NCBI GenBank assembly: GCA_963758335.1
Contig: CAVWVF010000006.1
Span: 186,001-250,000, forward strand
Origin: Roseiarcus sp963758335
GTDB taxonomy: Bacteria; Pseudomonadota; Alphaproteobacteria; Rhizobiales; Beijerinckiaceae
Direction: 5' to 3'
Length of the DNA stretch: 64,000 nucleotides
Positions 19,116 through 27,411 of this stretch are shown one piece after another. The translations under genes and the position numbers were made by a program. Below the pieces are notes generated by a model, which made no database searches, was not told the origin of the DNA, and worked only from the letters and a program-made list of their open reading frames with translations. How positions within the stretch are numbered: the first letter of the stretch is position 1; the number at the start of each line of letters is the position of its first letter.

Positions 19116-21571
19116 GGAGCGCCTCCCTCAAAGTCCGTTCAAGCGTAGTGATCCGCCGCCGCGTCCCGTGCTTCATGAGGGCCGGTAGTTGATCGAGGGC
19201 GCCCATGATCACGACGCGCTTTTTTTGGCCCGGCTTACTCCGGTGTAGAAGTTCGCCGCGTCGAAGATGTGCGGCTCTTTTTCGATGAGAGCAGGGCTCC
19301 CGGCGGTATCACCATGATGACGGCCTCCGCCTCCGAACCCTGATATTTGTGCACCGTGGCGGCGCGACCCCAGACGATGGTTTCGGCCGGCCCGTGCTGG
19401 TGCGGCTCATAAAGCACCACCGCCGTCTCGCCGGAAGAAACGCGACGCAACGTGATCTGCTTGCCGTCGAACGCCGTAACGACCAATCGCATCCCGTTGA
19501 GCAGTCGAAGGCCGCCGCCTTCATCGTGTGCGGGCCAGTTCTCGACGCACATGAGGATTTCGCCGACCCGAGGCTGCGGCGACGTGGCGCCGAGCGCCGC
19601 GCGCAAGCTGGCGTTGAGCGCGTGAACCCCGTGCTCCTCGCCCTTGAATGGCGAGAGAACAGCGACGTTGTCCGCGCCATAGATGCCGGCAAGCTCCAAA
19701 TATTTTGAGACGATCGCAGCCGCGCTACCCTTGTCGCCGTCCAGAAACTCGACGTCTTCGCCGAATGTCTGCTCGCTGGCAGACGTGAACGCGCCGGTGC
19801 AAATCGCCTCGACCAGCGCCTGCACCGCCGAGCCGTTTGCCGAGCGAAAGATTGTCGTCAGCCGCGCCATGGGGACGACACCGGAATTGATCAGATCAAA
19901 AAAAGGCGAACCCGGCATGATCGGGGGAAGCTGGTCCGGGTCTCCGCAGAGCACGACGCGCACGACGCCAGCCCTGTCTGCGCCATCGAGCAGCGCCGCC
20001 AACTGACGGCTTCCGACCATCGAAGCTTCGTCAATGATCAGCGTGTCAATGCCGACGAGTCGGTCGGGCCGGGCGACGGGGGCGGAATTTCTGACCTCGG
20101 TCGTCAACGATGCGACGGTCGTCGCCTTCCCGCCAGTCACTTCCTGGGCGCGCTGGGCTGCGGCCGCCGCGAGCGCCGTGATCAGAACACGGTCGCCCCC
20201 GTGTTTGACGCTCGCAGCAAGCACGCTCGTCTTGCCGACGCCGGGAGGGCCGCAGACGATCGAGACGCCTTTCTCGAGCATCATGTTCGCCGCGTCGCGC
20301 TGCGCCCGGGTCAACTCGATGACGCGAGGCGAGGATGTGGGGAAGAGCGTCACGTTCTTCCCCACACGACGCGAAAGGCTAGTGCGCTTGCTACGGGCGC
20401 CGACGCTCTCGACGATTACGGCTTCCGCACGGACTTCCCTCGGCAGCCATACGTGGTCGGGTCGGGAGGGGTCGAGCCTGTAGGCCAGTTCCTCGACCAT
20501 GAGCGCGACCGCTTTTTCCGCAACAGTCGTTCGTATGGCGAACCGCTTTTCCAGATCGGCGGTCACGCGGGCGATCGGCGCGCCGATGTCGCCTCTAAGT
20601 TCGATGCGTTCGCGTGTAAGATGCTCGACGAAACACTTCGCGCGTTCCAGGTTTTGCGGATCGAACGGACGGAACGAGAGCGCATATTCCGACTGCGCCA
20701 GCTTGTCGGCCTCGCCGCAAGTCAGGCCTCTCCTCAAGCCGCGCGCCCTGTCTTCGTCCAACAAGCGGTAGTCAATGAGGTCGTAGGCGGTCAGCCTTGC
20801 CAGGCCGTCCGGGTGCCACGCGGTCAGCGCCGCTACGGTCCGCTCGGCGACACCGCACCTGCGTAGCGCGGCGGCGAATGCGTCTTGCGCTTCGATCCGG
20901 ACGCATGCATCGGCAATCTTTTCGCGCACTGCCGGTTTTGTTCTCGGCAGCGCCGAGGCGATCAGGTCAGGGTTTACACTGACCCGGGCCGCGAATTCCG
21001 ACCCCAGCGCGACGACAAGTCGATCATAGTAGCTTGATGGAATTTTTGACTGAGTGAAGATACGGCGGCGATCATCCGCGTATTCCACGCCCAGCGGCTC
21101 GGCATGAGTGACGAGCAGCTGCGGTTTCCCCTTGTAAGCACCCTTAAAGCCACGAAGCCGAAGGCGCTGCCCATCATGGATGTCGAAGGTGATGTCACCG
21201 GCCGCACTTTCAAAACCGCAGCACGATATGCTGAACGCTTTCCATGTCCGGTCTGGCTTTTGCACGTATATGCGTCCGATAGTCGCGTCAATGGACATGA
21301 GATCCGAATTGCCGGCGGCCTCGGAAACAAGCTGTATATCGCGCGCCTGGAATATGATTTGCGGCTTGCCCTGATATTCTGCTCGCCTTCCGAGAACACG
21401 CACTTTCTGACCCGCCGCGACCACGAACGGAAGCTGGTCGGAGTAACACACAGCTTGCCGGTATTCGGAATGGGCGACTAATAGAAATGTGAAGGAGCCC
21501 GACCCGTTGCGGCGCGGCTTTAGACGCGCAGCAAGAATATCGAGGTGGGCTTCAATAAGGTCGGTGTGCAC
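19108..21571 (-). CDS. RecD-like superfamily 1 helicase of a mobile element, 3' end frameshifted
   Basis: The frame gives 778 residues with OB-like N-terminal repeats (VRVLGRRAEYQGKPQIIF and LRLRGFKGAYKGKPQLLV), a helical middle and an SF1 motor: Walker A VCGPPGVGKTSVLA, Walker B TLIIDEASMVGSRQL, motif III VVLCGDPDQLPPIMPG and motif VI region TVHKYQGSEAEAV. The last 25 residues are out of frame. Shifting near 19285, and again at an A7 run (19220-19226), restores HIFDAANFYTGVSRAKK and then a tail ending in TAA 19110-19108. The standard SF1 ending supports this. It leads an operon with the 206-residue gene and the polymerase and probably unwinds DNA during element replication. Confidence 0.75.
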
Positions 21572-21737
21572 GACGGCGATCGCTATTGAGCGGCGGTTCT
21601 GACGACCCGCTTACATCTGGACTTCGGTCGCGTTTACCCGCGGCAAAGCTGGCGATTGACGCACTTTGAGCTTGCGGATCAGTCTGTTTAGCTGTATTGG
21701 GAGGCATAGGGACGATCCGTTTCGTTCGCTGTGGAGG

Positions 21738-21805
21738 TTGACATTCGGCTCGCCCTAAACGTGTAGATACCGAGCCCCTGCGACGGCCAATCGCGGGGGC
21801 TTTTT
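21738..21805 (+). promoter_or_regulatory. Sigma-70-like promoter followed directly by an intrinsic terminator
   Basis: TTGACA at 21738-21743 and TGTAGA 18 bases later form a plausible promoter. About 10 bases on, GCCCCTGCGA (21774-21783) pairs with TCGCGGGGGC (21791-21800), followed by TTTTT. A transcript from this promoter would end within about 40 nt. No plus-strand gene is nearby, so the pair may make a very short RNA or act as an insulator. Confidence 0.5.
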
Positions 21806-21806
21806 C

Positions 21807-22097
21807 TTACGCCGCCTCTCGGTGTAAATTTCCGGCGCGCGCCCAAAGCGCGTCGCTGATGAAGGCGGAGAGCGAGACGCCCCGCTCGTCCGCGGCGGCT
21901 TCGACCGCGCTCAACAGGGCATCGTCAAGCTTGGCGCTGACTACGACGAGACTGCGGCCACGCAGGCGTGGGCGGCTTTTCATTCGCTTCCTGGCCTGAA
22001 CCGGGCATGTGGGCGCGATCGCGCAAAGGGTCTCTCTGATGAAGGCCGAGATGGACATGCCCCGCCTGTTTGCGGCGGCGGCGGCCTCCGCCAACAC
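21807..22097 (-). CDS. Protein with two ribbon-helix-helix-like segments
   Basis: The 96-residue product contains AEAAAAANRRGMSISAFIRE and, later, VVVSAKLDDALLSAVEAAADERGVSLSAFI split by a basic linker. Both have the helix-turn-helix half of a CopG/Arc-type ribbon-helix-helix fold (the G-x-S-x-S-A-F-I pattern). Two copies in one chain would make a single-chain dimer. Likely a DNA-binding regulator. The start is uncertain: GTG at about 22100 also fits, and the frame stays open further upstream. Confidence 0.5.
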   Translation of the reverse strand: MLAEAAAAANRRGMSISAFIRETLCAIAPTCPVQARKRMKSRPRLRGRSLVVVSAKLDDALLSAVEAAADERGVSLSAFISDALWARAGNLHREAA

Positions 22098-22103
22098 GGC
22101 GCG

Positions 22104-22554
22104 TCCGGAAGCGCGGTCGCGTTCGCGACAGGCCTCAGCCTTTTGCTTCGCCTCGCGCTTTCGGTGGCGGTTATGGCGTTGGAGAGGGTTGTACCGGGCT
22201 GGTCAGCAACCACCGGGAGCCCCTGGCCCGCTCCGTTGCTCACCGCGAGGACGGATGCTCGCTCCTGCAACTCGGCTGCACGGCGGGCTTCCTTTTCGCG
22301 CTTCTTTACCAGGCCCTGTCGGACCGTGAGGGGGGGCCATGGGAAAGGACGCGCTCATCATCGGACCTCCAATTCATCGAAAGTCAGTAGCGCGCATTGA
22401 GGTGAGAGTGGCTTGGCAGACATTTCGAGACCCGTTTGCCGACTACCGGCTCAACGGTCCCCATCGGGCCACAAAAGACGAGCGGCTGCCACCGAAATGA
22501 AGTTCAGAAAGCGTTTTGTTTTGGACTTTTTGAACTTTTTGAACTTTATGAACT
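22104..22554. other. Gap without a supported gene
   Basis: Both strands are open in places but no domain is recognisable. Around 22527-22558 a TTTTTGAACTTT-type A/T-rich direct repeat (GAACTTT three times) lies just past the end of the next minus-strand gene. Confidence 0.35.
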
Positions 22555-23170
22555 TTATTCCGCAGGTGGAGGTGGCCATCCCTCGGCTTTAAGTGCTTCA
22601 TTTATCTTGTTTAACGATGGTTGCGTTGGCTTAGGAAACAAAACCGGAAAGCGAACTTTCGCTCTGCTGCGTATAAGTGTTACCATTTCTTTTTTCATTA
22701 AGTTCTCGAATTCGTTGCCGTCGATGAGTTCACGAACCACTTCCCGAATGTTGGGCAGCAAAGGTGGTCGGCCCGTTCGCGGTTTGATTGACGGCGCTGG
22801 CTCGCTTGGCAGCGTTTCGTGTGGCGGTTCTCCCTCCCCTTGATCCGTGATCTCATGCGGCTCGCGAGACGTCTTTGGCACGCTCGGCGGGGTCTCGTGT
22901 AAACGTTCTCGCTCCCGTTGAGCTGTGATCTCACACGGATCGATGATGACGGGCCCTGGCTCGCTCGGCTGCGTTTCGTCTGGCGGTTCTCGATCCCCTT
23001 GAACTGTGACCTCATAGAATTTCTTACCGAGTGCTGTGACGGTATCGTTCTTATAATCGACCTCCGCGGTCTTCGAAAAGTAATATTCAGCGATGCGGAT
23101 CGGTCCGGCGTCGCTACCCTCTTCAATGCCATACGCTTGAAGCTGTCCATCTTCGAGGCGAGCTATCAGG
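22555..23170 (-). CDS. Hypothetical protein with a tandem-repeat linker
   Basis: The minus-strand frame is open from about 23190 to TAA 22555. It reads LIARLEDGQLQAYGIEEGSD, then IAEYYFSKTAEVDYKNDTV and GKKFYEVTV, then a linker made of three copies of a 26-residue unit (EVTVQGDREPPDETQPSEP, EITAQRERERLHETPPSVP, EITDQGEGEPPHETLPSEP), then a helical C-terminus (IREVVRELIDGNEFENLMKK). No ATG, GTG or TTG lies at the natural start, so the 5' end may be frameshifted into the preceding 50-residue frame. No function is assigned. Confidence 0.45.
22799..23014 (-). repeat. Three tandem coding repeats, period about 80 bp
   Basis: Units begin near 22799, 22878 and 22959 and share TGTGATCTCA-type ends and GGCGGTTCTC cores. 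Reading frame is preserved, which indicates selection on the protein. Confidence 0.65.
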
Positions 23171-23177
23171 TCAATTT

Positions 23178-23330
23178 CTAAGGTATGCTGTATCCCGAGA
23201 TGAAAACCTTGCCTTCACGTTGCCGCTCGCGAAATAGCTTCTTGTTCCGATTATCGGCAAATACCAACCAGGCGATGCCCAAGTGCACGCCTTTCCGCCA
23301 TGCCGCGAGTAGCCGCTTGTTCGGTGTCAT
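23178..23330 (-). CDS. Possible 50-residue protein
   Basis: MTPNKRLLAAWRKGVHLG... ends VFISGYSIP at 23178. It may be the displaced N-terminus of the next gene, since that gene lacks a start codon and the two frames abut. Confidence 0.3.
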   Translation of the reverse strand: MTPNKRLLAAWRKGVHLGIAWLVFADNRNKKLFRERQREGKVFISGYSIP

Positions 23331-23460
23331 TGCTCGCCATCGCCGGGCGTTCGAGAATCCGTTTCGTGAGGCTCCATTCGGAGCATGGGGGATTGGCCGG
23401 ATCAAGCCAAGGCGAATTGATACCGCATTGGCTTCGAAACGAGCTAGACTAACGGTCCTT

Positions 23461-23547
23461 CGATGGCCGGAATCGACGTATTGCGGACGTAGCAGACCGC
23501 GGCCTTGGACGCCTCAGTTGGGCGGGAAGCGGTCGTTCCTCGACGCC
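23461..23547 (+). repeat. Dispersed intergenic repeat
   Basis: GGCCGGAATCGACGTATTGC, then CCGCGGCCTTGGACGCCTCA and GTTGGGCGGGAAGCGG. It is nearly the same as the copy at 49972-50045 and lies upstream of the first cyclase gene. Confidence 0.7.
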
Positions 23548-23684
23548 AAATCGAACAGCCCAAATAGGCCCAGTCAGCTCGCTTGTTCGACAAACAAGCT
23601 CCCACTCCGTCTCTCAATATCTTAATGAATTTCGGCAGATTGGGCTGGCATTTGTGGTAATGTGCCGGCAGCCGGAGGGGCGCA

Positions 23685-25631
23685 ATGAGCGAGACCCGGA
23701 AGCTTGCGGCGATCCTGGTGTCCGACGTCGTCGGCTACTCGCGGCTTGCGGGTGCCGACGAGGATCGGATTCTGGCGCGGCTCAGGGCGCTCCGCAGCGA
23801 CCTGATCGATCCGACCATCGCCGTGCATCACGGCCGGGTCGTCAAGCGCACCGGCGACGGCGCGATCGTCGAGTTCCGCAGCGTCGTCGACGCGGTGAGC
23901 TGCGCCGTTGAAGTCCAAAGGGCGATGGTCGAGCGCAACGCCGGCGTCGCGCCCGACAAGCGCATCGAATTTCGCGTCGGCGTCCATCTCGGCGACGTGG
24001 TCGAGGAGAGCGACGGCGACCTCATGGGGGATGGCGTCAATATCGCCGCGCGCCTGCAGGGCGTCGCCAAGCCCGGAGGGATTTGCATCTCCGACGACGC
24101 TTATCGGCAGGTCAAGCAGCGGCTCGATCTTAAGATCAGCGATCTCGGCCCGACGCAGCTCAAGAACATCGCCGAGCCGATCCATGTCTATTCGCTCGAA
24201 GTCGGCGCGCTGGCGCAGCCCAAGCCGGCCCCGCAAAGCGAACTCGTGGCGCCCCTGAAGAAGTCGCGCGGCCTCTCGCGGCGCTGGCCGGCGCTCGCCG
24301 CCGCGCTCGTCGCGGCGGTTCTCGCCGCGGGCGGTTACGCCTGGCATGCAGGGTTCGCGCTGCGCCTGCCGGGCCTCTCCGTCGCCGAGGACAGGCTCGC
24401 GACCGCGCCGCGGCTCTCGATCGTCGTGCTGCCGTTCGAGAACCTGAGCGGCGATAAAGAGCAGGAATATTTCGCCGACGGCCTCACCGACGATCTCACC
24501 ACCGATCTCTCGCACCTGGATGGCAGCTTCGTCATCGCCCGCGGCACAGCCTTCACCTATAAGGGCAAGGCCGTCGATACGAAACAGATAGGCCGCGAGC
24601 TCGGCGTGCGCTATGCGCTCGAAGGCAGCGTGCGGCGCGTCGGCGAGACGATCACGGTCAACGCGCAGCTCATCTCGACCGAGACCGGCGCGCATGTCTG
24701 GGCCGACCGGTTCGACGGCGAGCGCAGCAAGCTCGGCGAATTGCAGGTTGAGTTCGTCGCGCGGCTCGCGCGTTCGCTCGACGTGGAGCTCGTCAAGGCC
24801 GAGGCTCTGCGCGCGATGCGGGAGCGGCCAAACAGCCCCGACGCGGTCGATCTTTCCATGCGTGGATGGGTGGAGCGGTATCGAGGCTTGGGCATCAAGA
24901 CAAACGAAGACGCCGCTGTCGGTCTTTTCGAGCGCGCGCTCGCAATCGATCCCCACCTTGTCCCGGCGATGTCCGGTCTTGCGTCGACTTTGGTCAATCG
25001 GGTGACGTTGCTCCATAGCGACGATCCGAAAGGCGATGTCGCGCGCGCGGAGGATTTGGCCGAGCGCGCCGTCGCCGCGGAGCCCCACAGTTCGGCCGCG
25101 CATATGGCGAAAGCGGATGTCTTCTACGCCAATCGGCAATGGCCGCAGGCGATCGCCGAGGTCGAGGCCGCAATCGCCGACAATCCGAATTACGCCTGGG
25201 CTCACGCCCTTCACGGTCTCTTTCAGATGTATCTCGGTCGAAGCGAGGACGGTTTCTCGGGGCTCGAAACCGCGTTTCGTTTGAGCCCTCGCGATCCGAT
25301 CGTCCCCTGGTGGCAGGTACAGGTTTGCATCCTCCACATGAATTTGGCGCAATGGGAACAGGCCATCGAATGGTGCAACAAGGCGCGCGCGGGCGGATAT
25401 AATGGCTGGTACCCGCTCCTCGAGCTCGCCGCCGCCAACGCCTGGGCCGGCCGCGACCAGGAGGCCAAGGAGGCCGTGGCCCAATTGCAGAAAGTCTATC
25501 CCGGCTTCACCGTGCAGAAATATGCGGGCATTCATTTCAGCGACGACCCGACCTTCAACGCCCAACGCGCGCGCATCGTCGAAGGCCTGCGCAAGGCCGG
25601 GCTGCCCGAGGGGGAAAAGAAGACGAATTGA
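23685..25631 (+). CDS. Class III adenylate/guanylate cyclase with TolB-like and TPR domains
   Basis: ATG at 23685 follows GGAGGGG. The 648-residue protein has a class III cyclase domain at 5-165: metal-binding Asp in ILVSDVVGYSRL, second Asp in RTGDGAIVEF, and transition-state Asn/Arg in DGVNIAARL. One membrane span follows at 200-225 (ALAAALVAAVLAAGGYAW), then a FlgO/TolB-like segment (SIVVLPFENLSGDKEQEYFADG) and a TPR superhelix to the end. The catalytic domain would be cytoplasmic and the TPR part periplasmic. It should make cAMP in response to an unknown signal. A close paralogue lies at 27412. Confidence 0.9.
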   Translation: MSETRKLAAILVSDVVGYSRLAGADEDRILARLRALRSDLIDPTIAVHHGRVVKRTGDGAIVEFRSVVDAVSCAVEVQRAMVERNAGVAPDKRIEFRVGVHLGDVVEESDGDLMGDGVNIAARLQGVAKPGGICISDDAYRQVKQRLDLKISDLGPTQLKNIAEPIHVYSLEVGALAQPKPAPQSELVAPLKKSRGLSRRWPALAAALVAAVLAAGGYAWHAGFALRLPGLSVAEDRLATAPRLSIVVLPFENLSGDKEQEYFADGLTDDLTTDLSHLDGSFVIARGTAFTYKGKAVDTKQIGRELGVRYALEGSVRRVGETITVNAQLISTETGAHVWADRFDGERSKLGELQVEFVARLARSLDVELVKAEALRAMRERPNSPDAVDLSMRGWVERYRGLGIKTNEDAAVGLFERALAIDPHLVPAMSGLASTLVNRVTLLHSDDPKGDVARAEDLAERAVAAEPHSSAAHMAKADVFYANRQWPQAIAEVEAAIADNPNYAWAHALHGLFQMYLGRSEDGFSGLETAFRLSPRDPIVPWWQVQVCILHMNLAQWEQAIEWCNKARAGGYNGWYPLLELAAANAWAGRDQEAKEAVAQLQKVYPGFTVQKYAGIHFSDDPTFNAQRARIVEGLRKAGLPEGEKKTN

Positions 25632-25691
25632 GTGGGCGACAATGTCCAGTGTGCGTCGAGGACGACCGGAGGTTAGGCAAGGCTGAGCGTC

Positions 25692-25768
25692 CGCTTCGGG
25701 TCGATTTGACGCGTTCGCCAAGCGTCGGCGAATGGCCGGTCTTTGCGCACAGCGGACATAGCGGAATG
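25692..25768 (+). repeat. Dispersed intergenic repeat
   Basis: CGCTTCGGGTCGATTTGACG followed by GGCCGGTCTTTGCGCACAGC, directly after the first cyclase gene. Confidence 0.7.
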
Positions 25769-25890
25769 CGCGGGCGCTGCGATCTGCCACGCTGGCCGAG
25801 GTCCCACTGCGCGGGGCGCGCGGTCTCACCTCTTTGACGTAATCAATAGACTAATCTAAGGGGCCGTCTCCCTAACCCGCTCTTGCCGTA

Positions 25891-26706
25891 ATGAATCCGC
25901 GCGTCTCCGTTCAGGTCCAACCCGCGAGCGACTGGAACCCAAGCCTCTATATGAGGTTCGAGGACGAGCGGATGCTTGCGGCGCGCGACCTTCTGGCGCG
26001 CGTTCCGCTGGCTTCGGCGCGGCTCGTTTACGATCTGGGCTGTGGACCCGGCAACAGCGCCGAACTCTTGTCGCGCCGCTTCCCCGACGCTGACATCACC
26101 GGCCTCGACACGTCCGAGGCGATGCTGGACCACGCGCGGACGCGCGCGCCACGAGCACGGTTCGTTCAGCAGAACATCCTCGATTGGGTGCCCACGGAAC
26201 CGCCCAACCTAATTTTCGCCAACGCCGCCTTGGACTTCCTCTCCGACCACCATGCGCTCTTCCCCCGCCTCGCTGCGACGCTCGCGCCAGGCGGTGTTTT
26301 TGCCGCGCAGATGCCCTCGACGGCGCGCGAATCCTCGCATGCGCTCATGCGGATGGTCGCGGCCGAGGGGCCTTGGTCGTCGCGACTGGTGCCGGTCGCC
26401 AAGACCCAGCCCGTGATCGCCGAGTTCGAGGACTACTACGCCTGGCTGCGGCCGGTCGCTTCACGGATCGACATGTGGATGACGACCTACGTCCTTATGT
26501 TCGACGGGCCGGAAGAGATCGCCGACTGGTTCGCAGGTTCCGAGCTGCACCCTTTCTTGGAGCTTCTCTCCGACGATGAGCGTTGCGCCTTTCTCGGCCG
26601 CTACCGTGACGGGCTTCGCGACGCGACGATGCCGGTTTCATTCAATATTCCGCGTTCGCCACAAAATACATGTCAAGAGATGAGCAAGACGACGCAAGGG
26701 TGGTAA
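25891..26706 (+). pseudogene. tam: Trans-aconitate 2-methyltransferase with replaced C-terminus
   Basis: Residues 1-245 are a SAM-dependent methyltransferase: YMRFEDERMLAARDLL, SAM motif I LVYDLGCGPGNSAELL, GLDTSEAMLDHAR and FANAALDFLSDH are the Tam signature. Tam methylates trans-aconitate, a TCA-cycle inhibitor. After RYRDGLRDA the normal ending (about 20 residues, with a hydrophobic FRRLFIVA-type strand) is missing. The sequence instead crosses near 26627 into an out-of-frame livK fragment and ends with unrelated residues. The fold core is complete, so activity is possible but uncertain. Confidence 0.75.
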
Positions 26707-26942
26707 ATGGTTTTGGCGTGGCCGCGACTTTGGTGCACGTGCTCGAGCAGTGCGGCGCCGACCTATCGCGTAAGAACATCATGTATCAAGCCGCCAATAT
26801 TAATGGCCTCGAATTACCGATGTTATTGCCGGGAGTGAAAGTCGGAACTTCTGCGAGCAACTACCATCCGATACGACAAATGCAACTTGCCTCGTTCAAT
26901 GGCTCAAGTTGGGAGTTGTTCGGGGACTTGCTTGGCGGCTAG
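26628..26942 (+). pseudogene. Branched-chain amino acid ABC transporter binding protein, C-terminal fragment
   Basis: In the frame starting DAGFIQYSAFATKY the peptide matches the last 100 residues of LivK-type periplasmic binding proteins: VAATLVHVLEQCGADLSR, ELPMLLPGVKVGTS, and PIRQMQLASFNGSSWELFGD. The N-terminal two thirds are missing and replaced by the tam gene. Not expressed as a binding protein. Confidence 0.75.
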
Positions 26943-27301
26943 CTAAGCTAGGCAGACGCGCGACGATATCGCGGTTCTTTCGGATTCGGGAAGCGTCCTG
27001 GGCGAACCGTCGCGCGCACGTCGGTTTCATGTCGAGGACCGCCGTTTGCGCAAACTCTCGCCGGCAAGGTCGATGCGATAGGCGCTGTGAATGACGCTTC
27101 CAGGATGGCGTCAGCGACGTCGGAACGCTGATCAGATGGTGCCAACGAGAGAAACTGACATTGCCGGGTGCCAAGCCGCTATGGATCAGCAAGTCGTTTT
27201 TCGCGAAACGCTTCGCCACCGAGGGGCTCATGCCACGCCCTACATCCAGAGCCAGATAGTGCGTTCGTCCGAATCTGCACCATTACAGCGTTCTTGGGCC
27301 A

Positions 27302-27378
27302 CGGACGGCCGGAGTCGACGTGAAGCGGCCATTGCGGATCGTGACGATCGGACGTCGCAGTTGGGCGGGAGCGGGCGA
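27302..27378 (+). repeat. Dispersed intergenic repeat
   Basis: GGCCGGAGTCGACGTGAAGC, GGCCATTGCGGATCG and GGACGTCGCAGTTGGGCGGG, ending 34 bases before the second cyclase start. It shows the middle and right blocks of the consensus. Confidence 0.75.
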
Positions 27379-27411
27379 AGGTGCTACGGTTCAGCCGCCC
27401 GGAGGAGGACA

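Noticed and set aside
23622..25829. 735-residue open frame antisense to the first cyclase gene
   Set aside because: High-GC coding strand makes long antisense frames; it has no domain, and the plus strand clearly codes a cyclase.
27091..27411. N-terminal extension of the second cyclase (726 residues)
   Set aside because: The extension translates dispersed repeat DNA; GTG 27412 has the ribosome site and matches the paralogue start.
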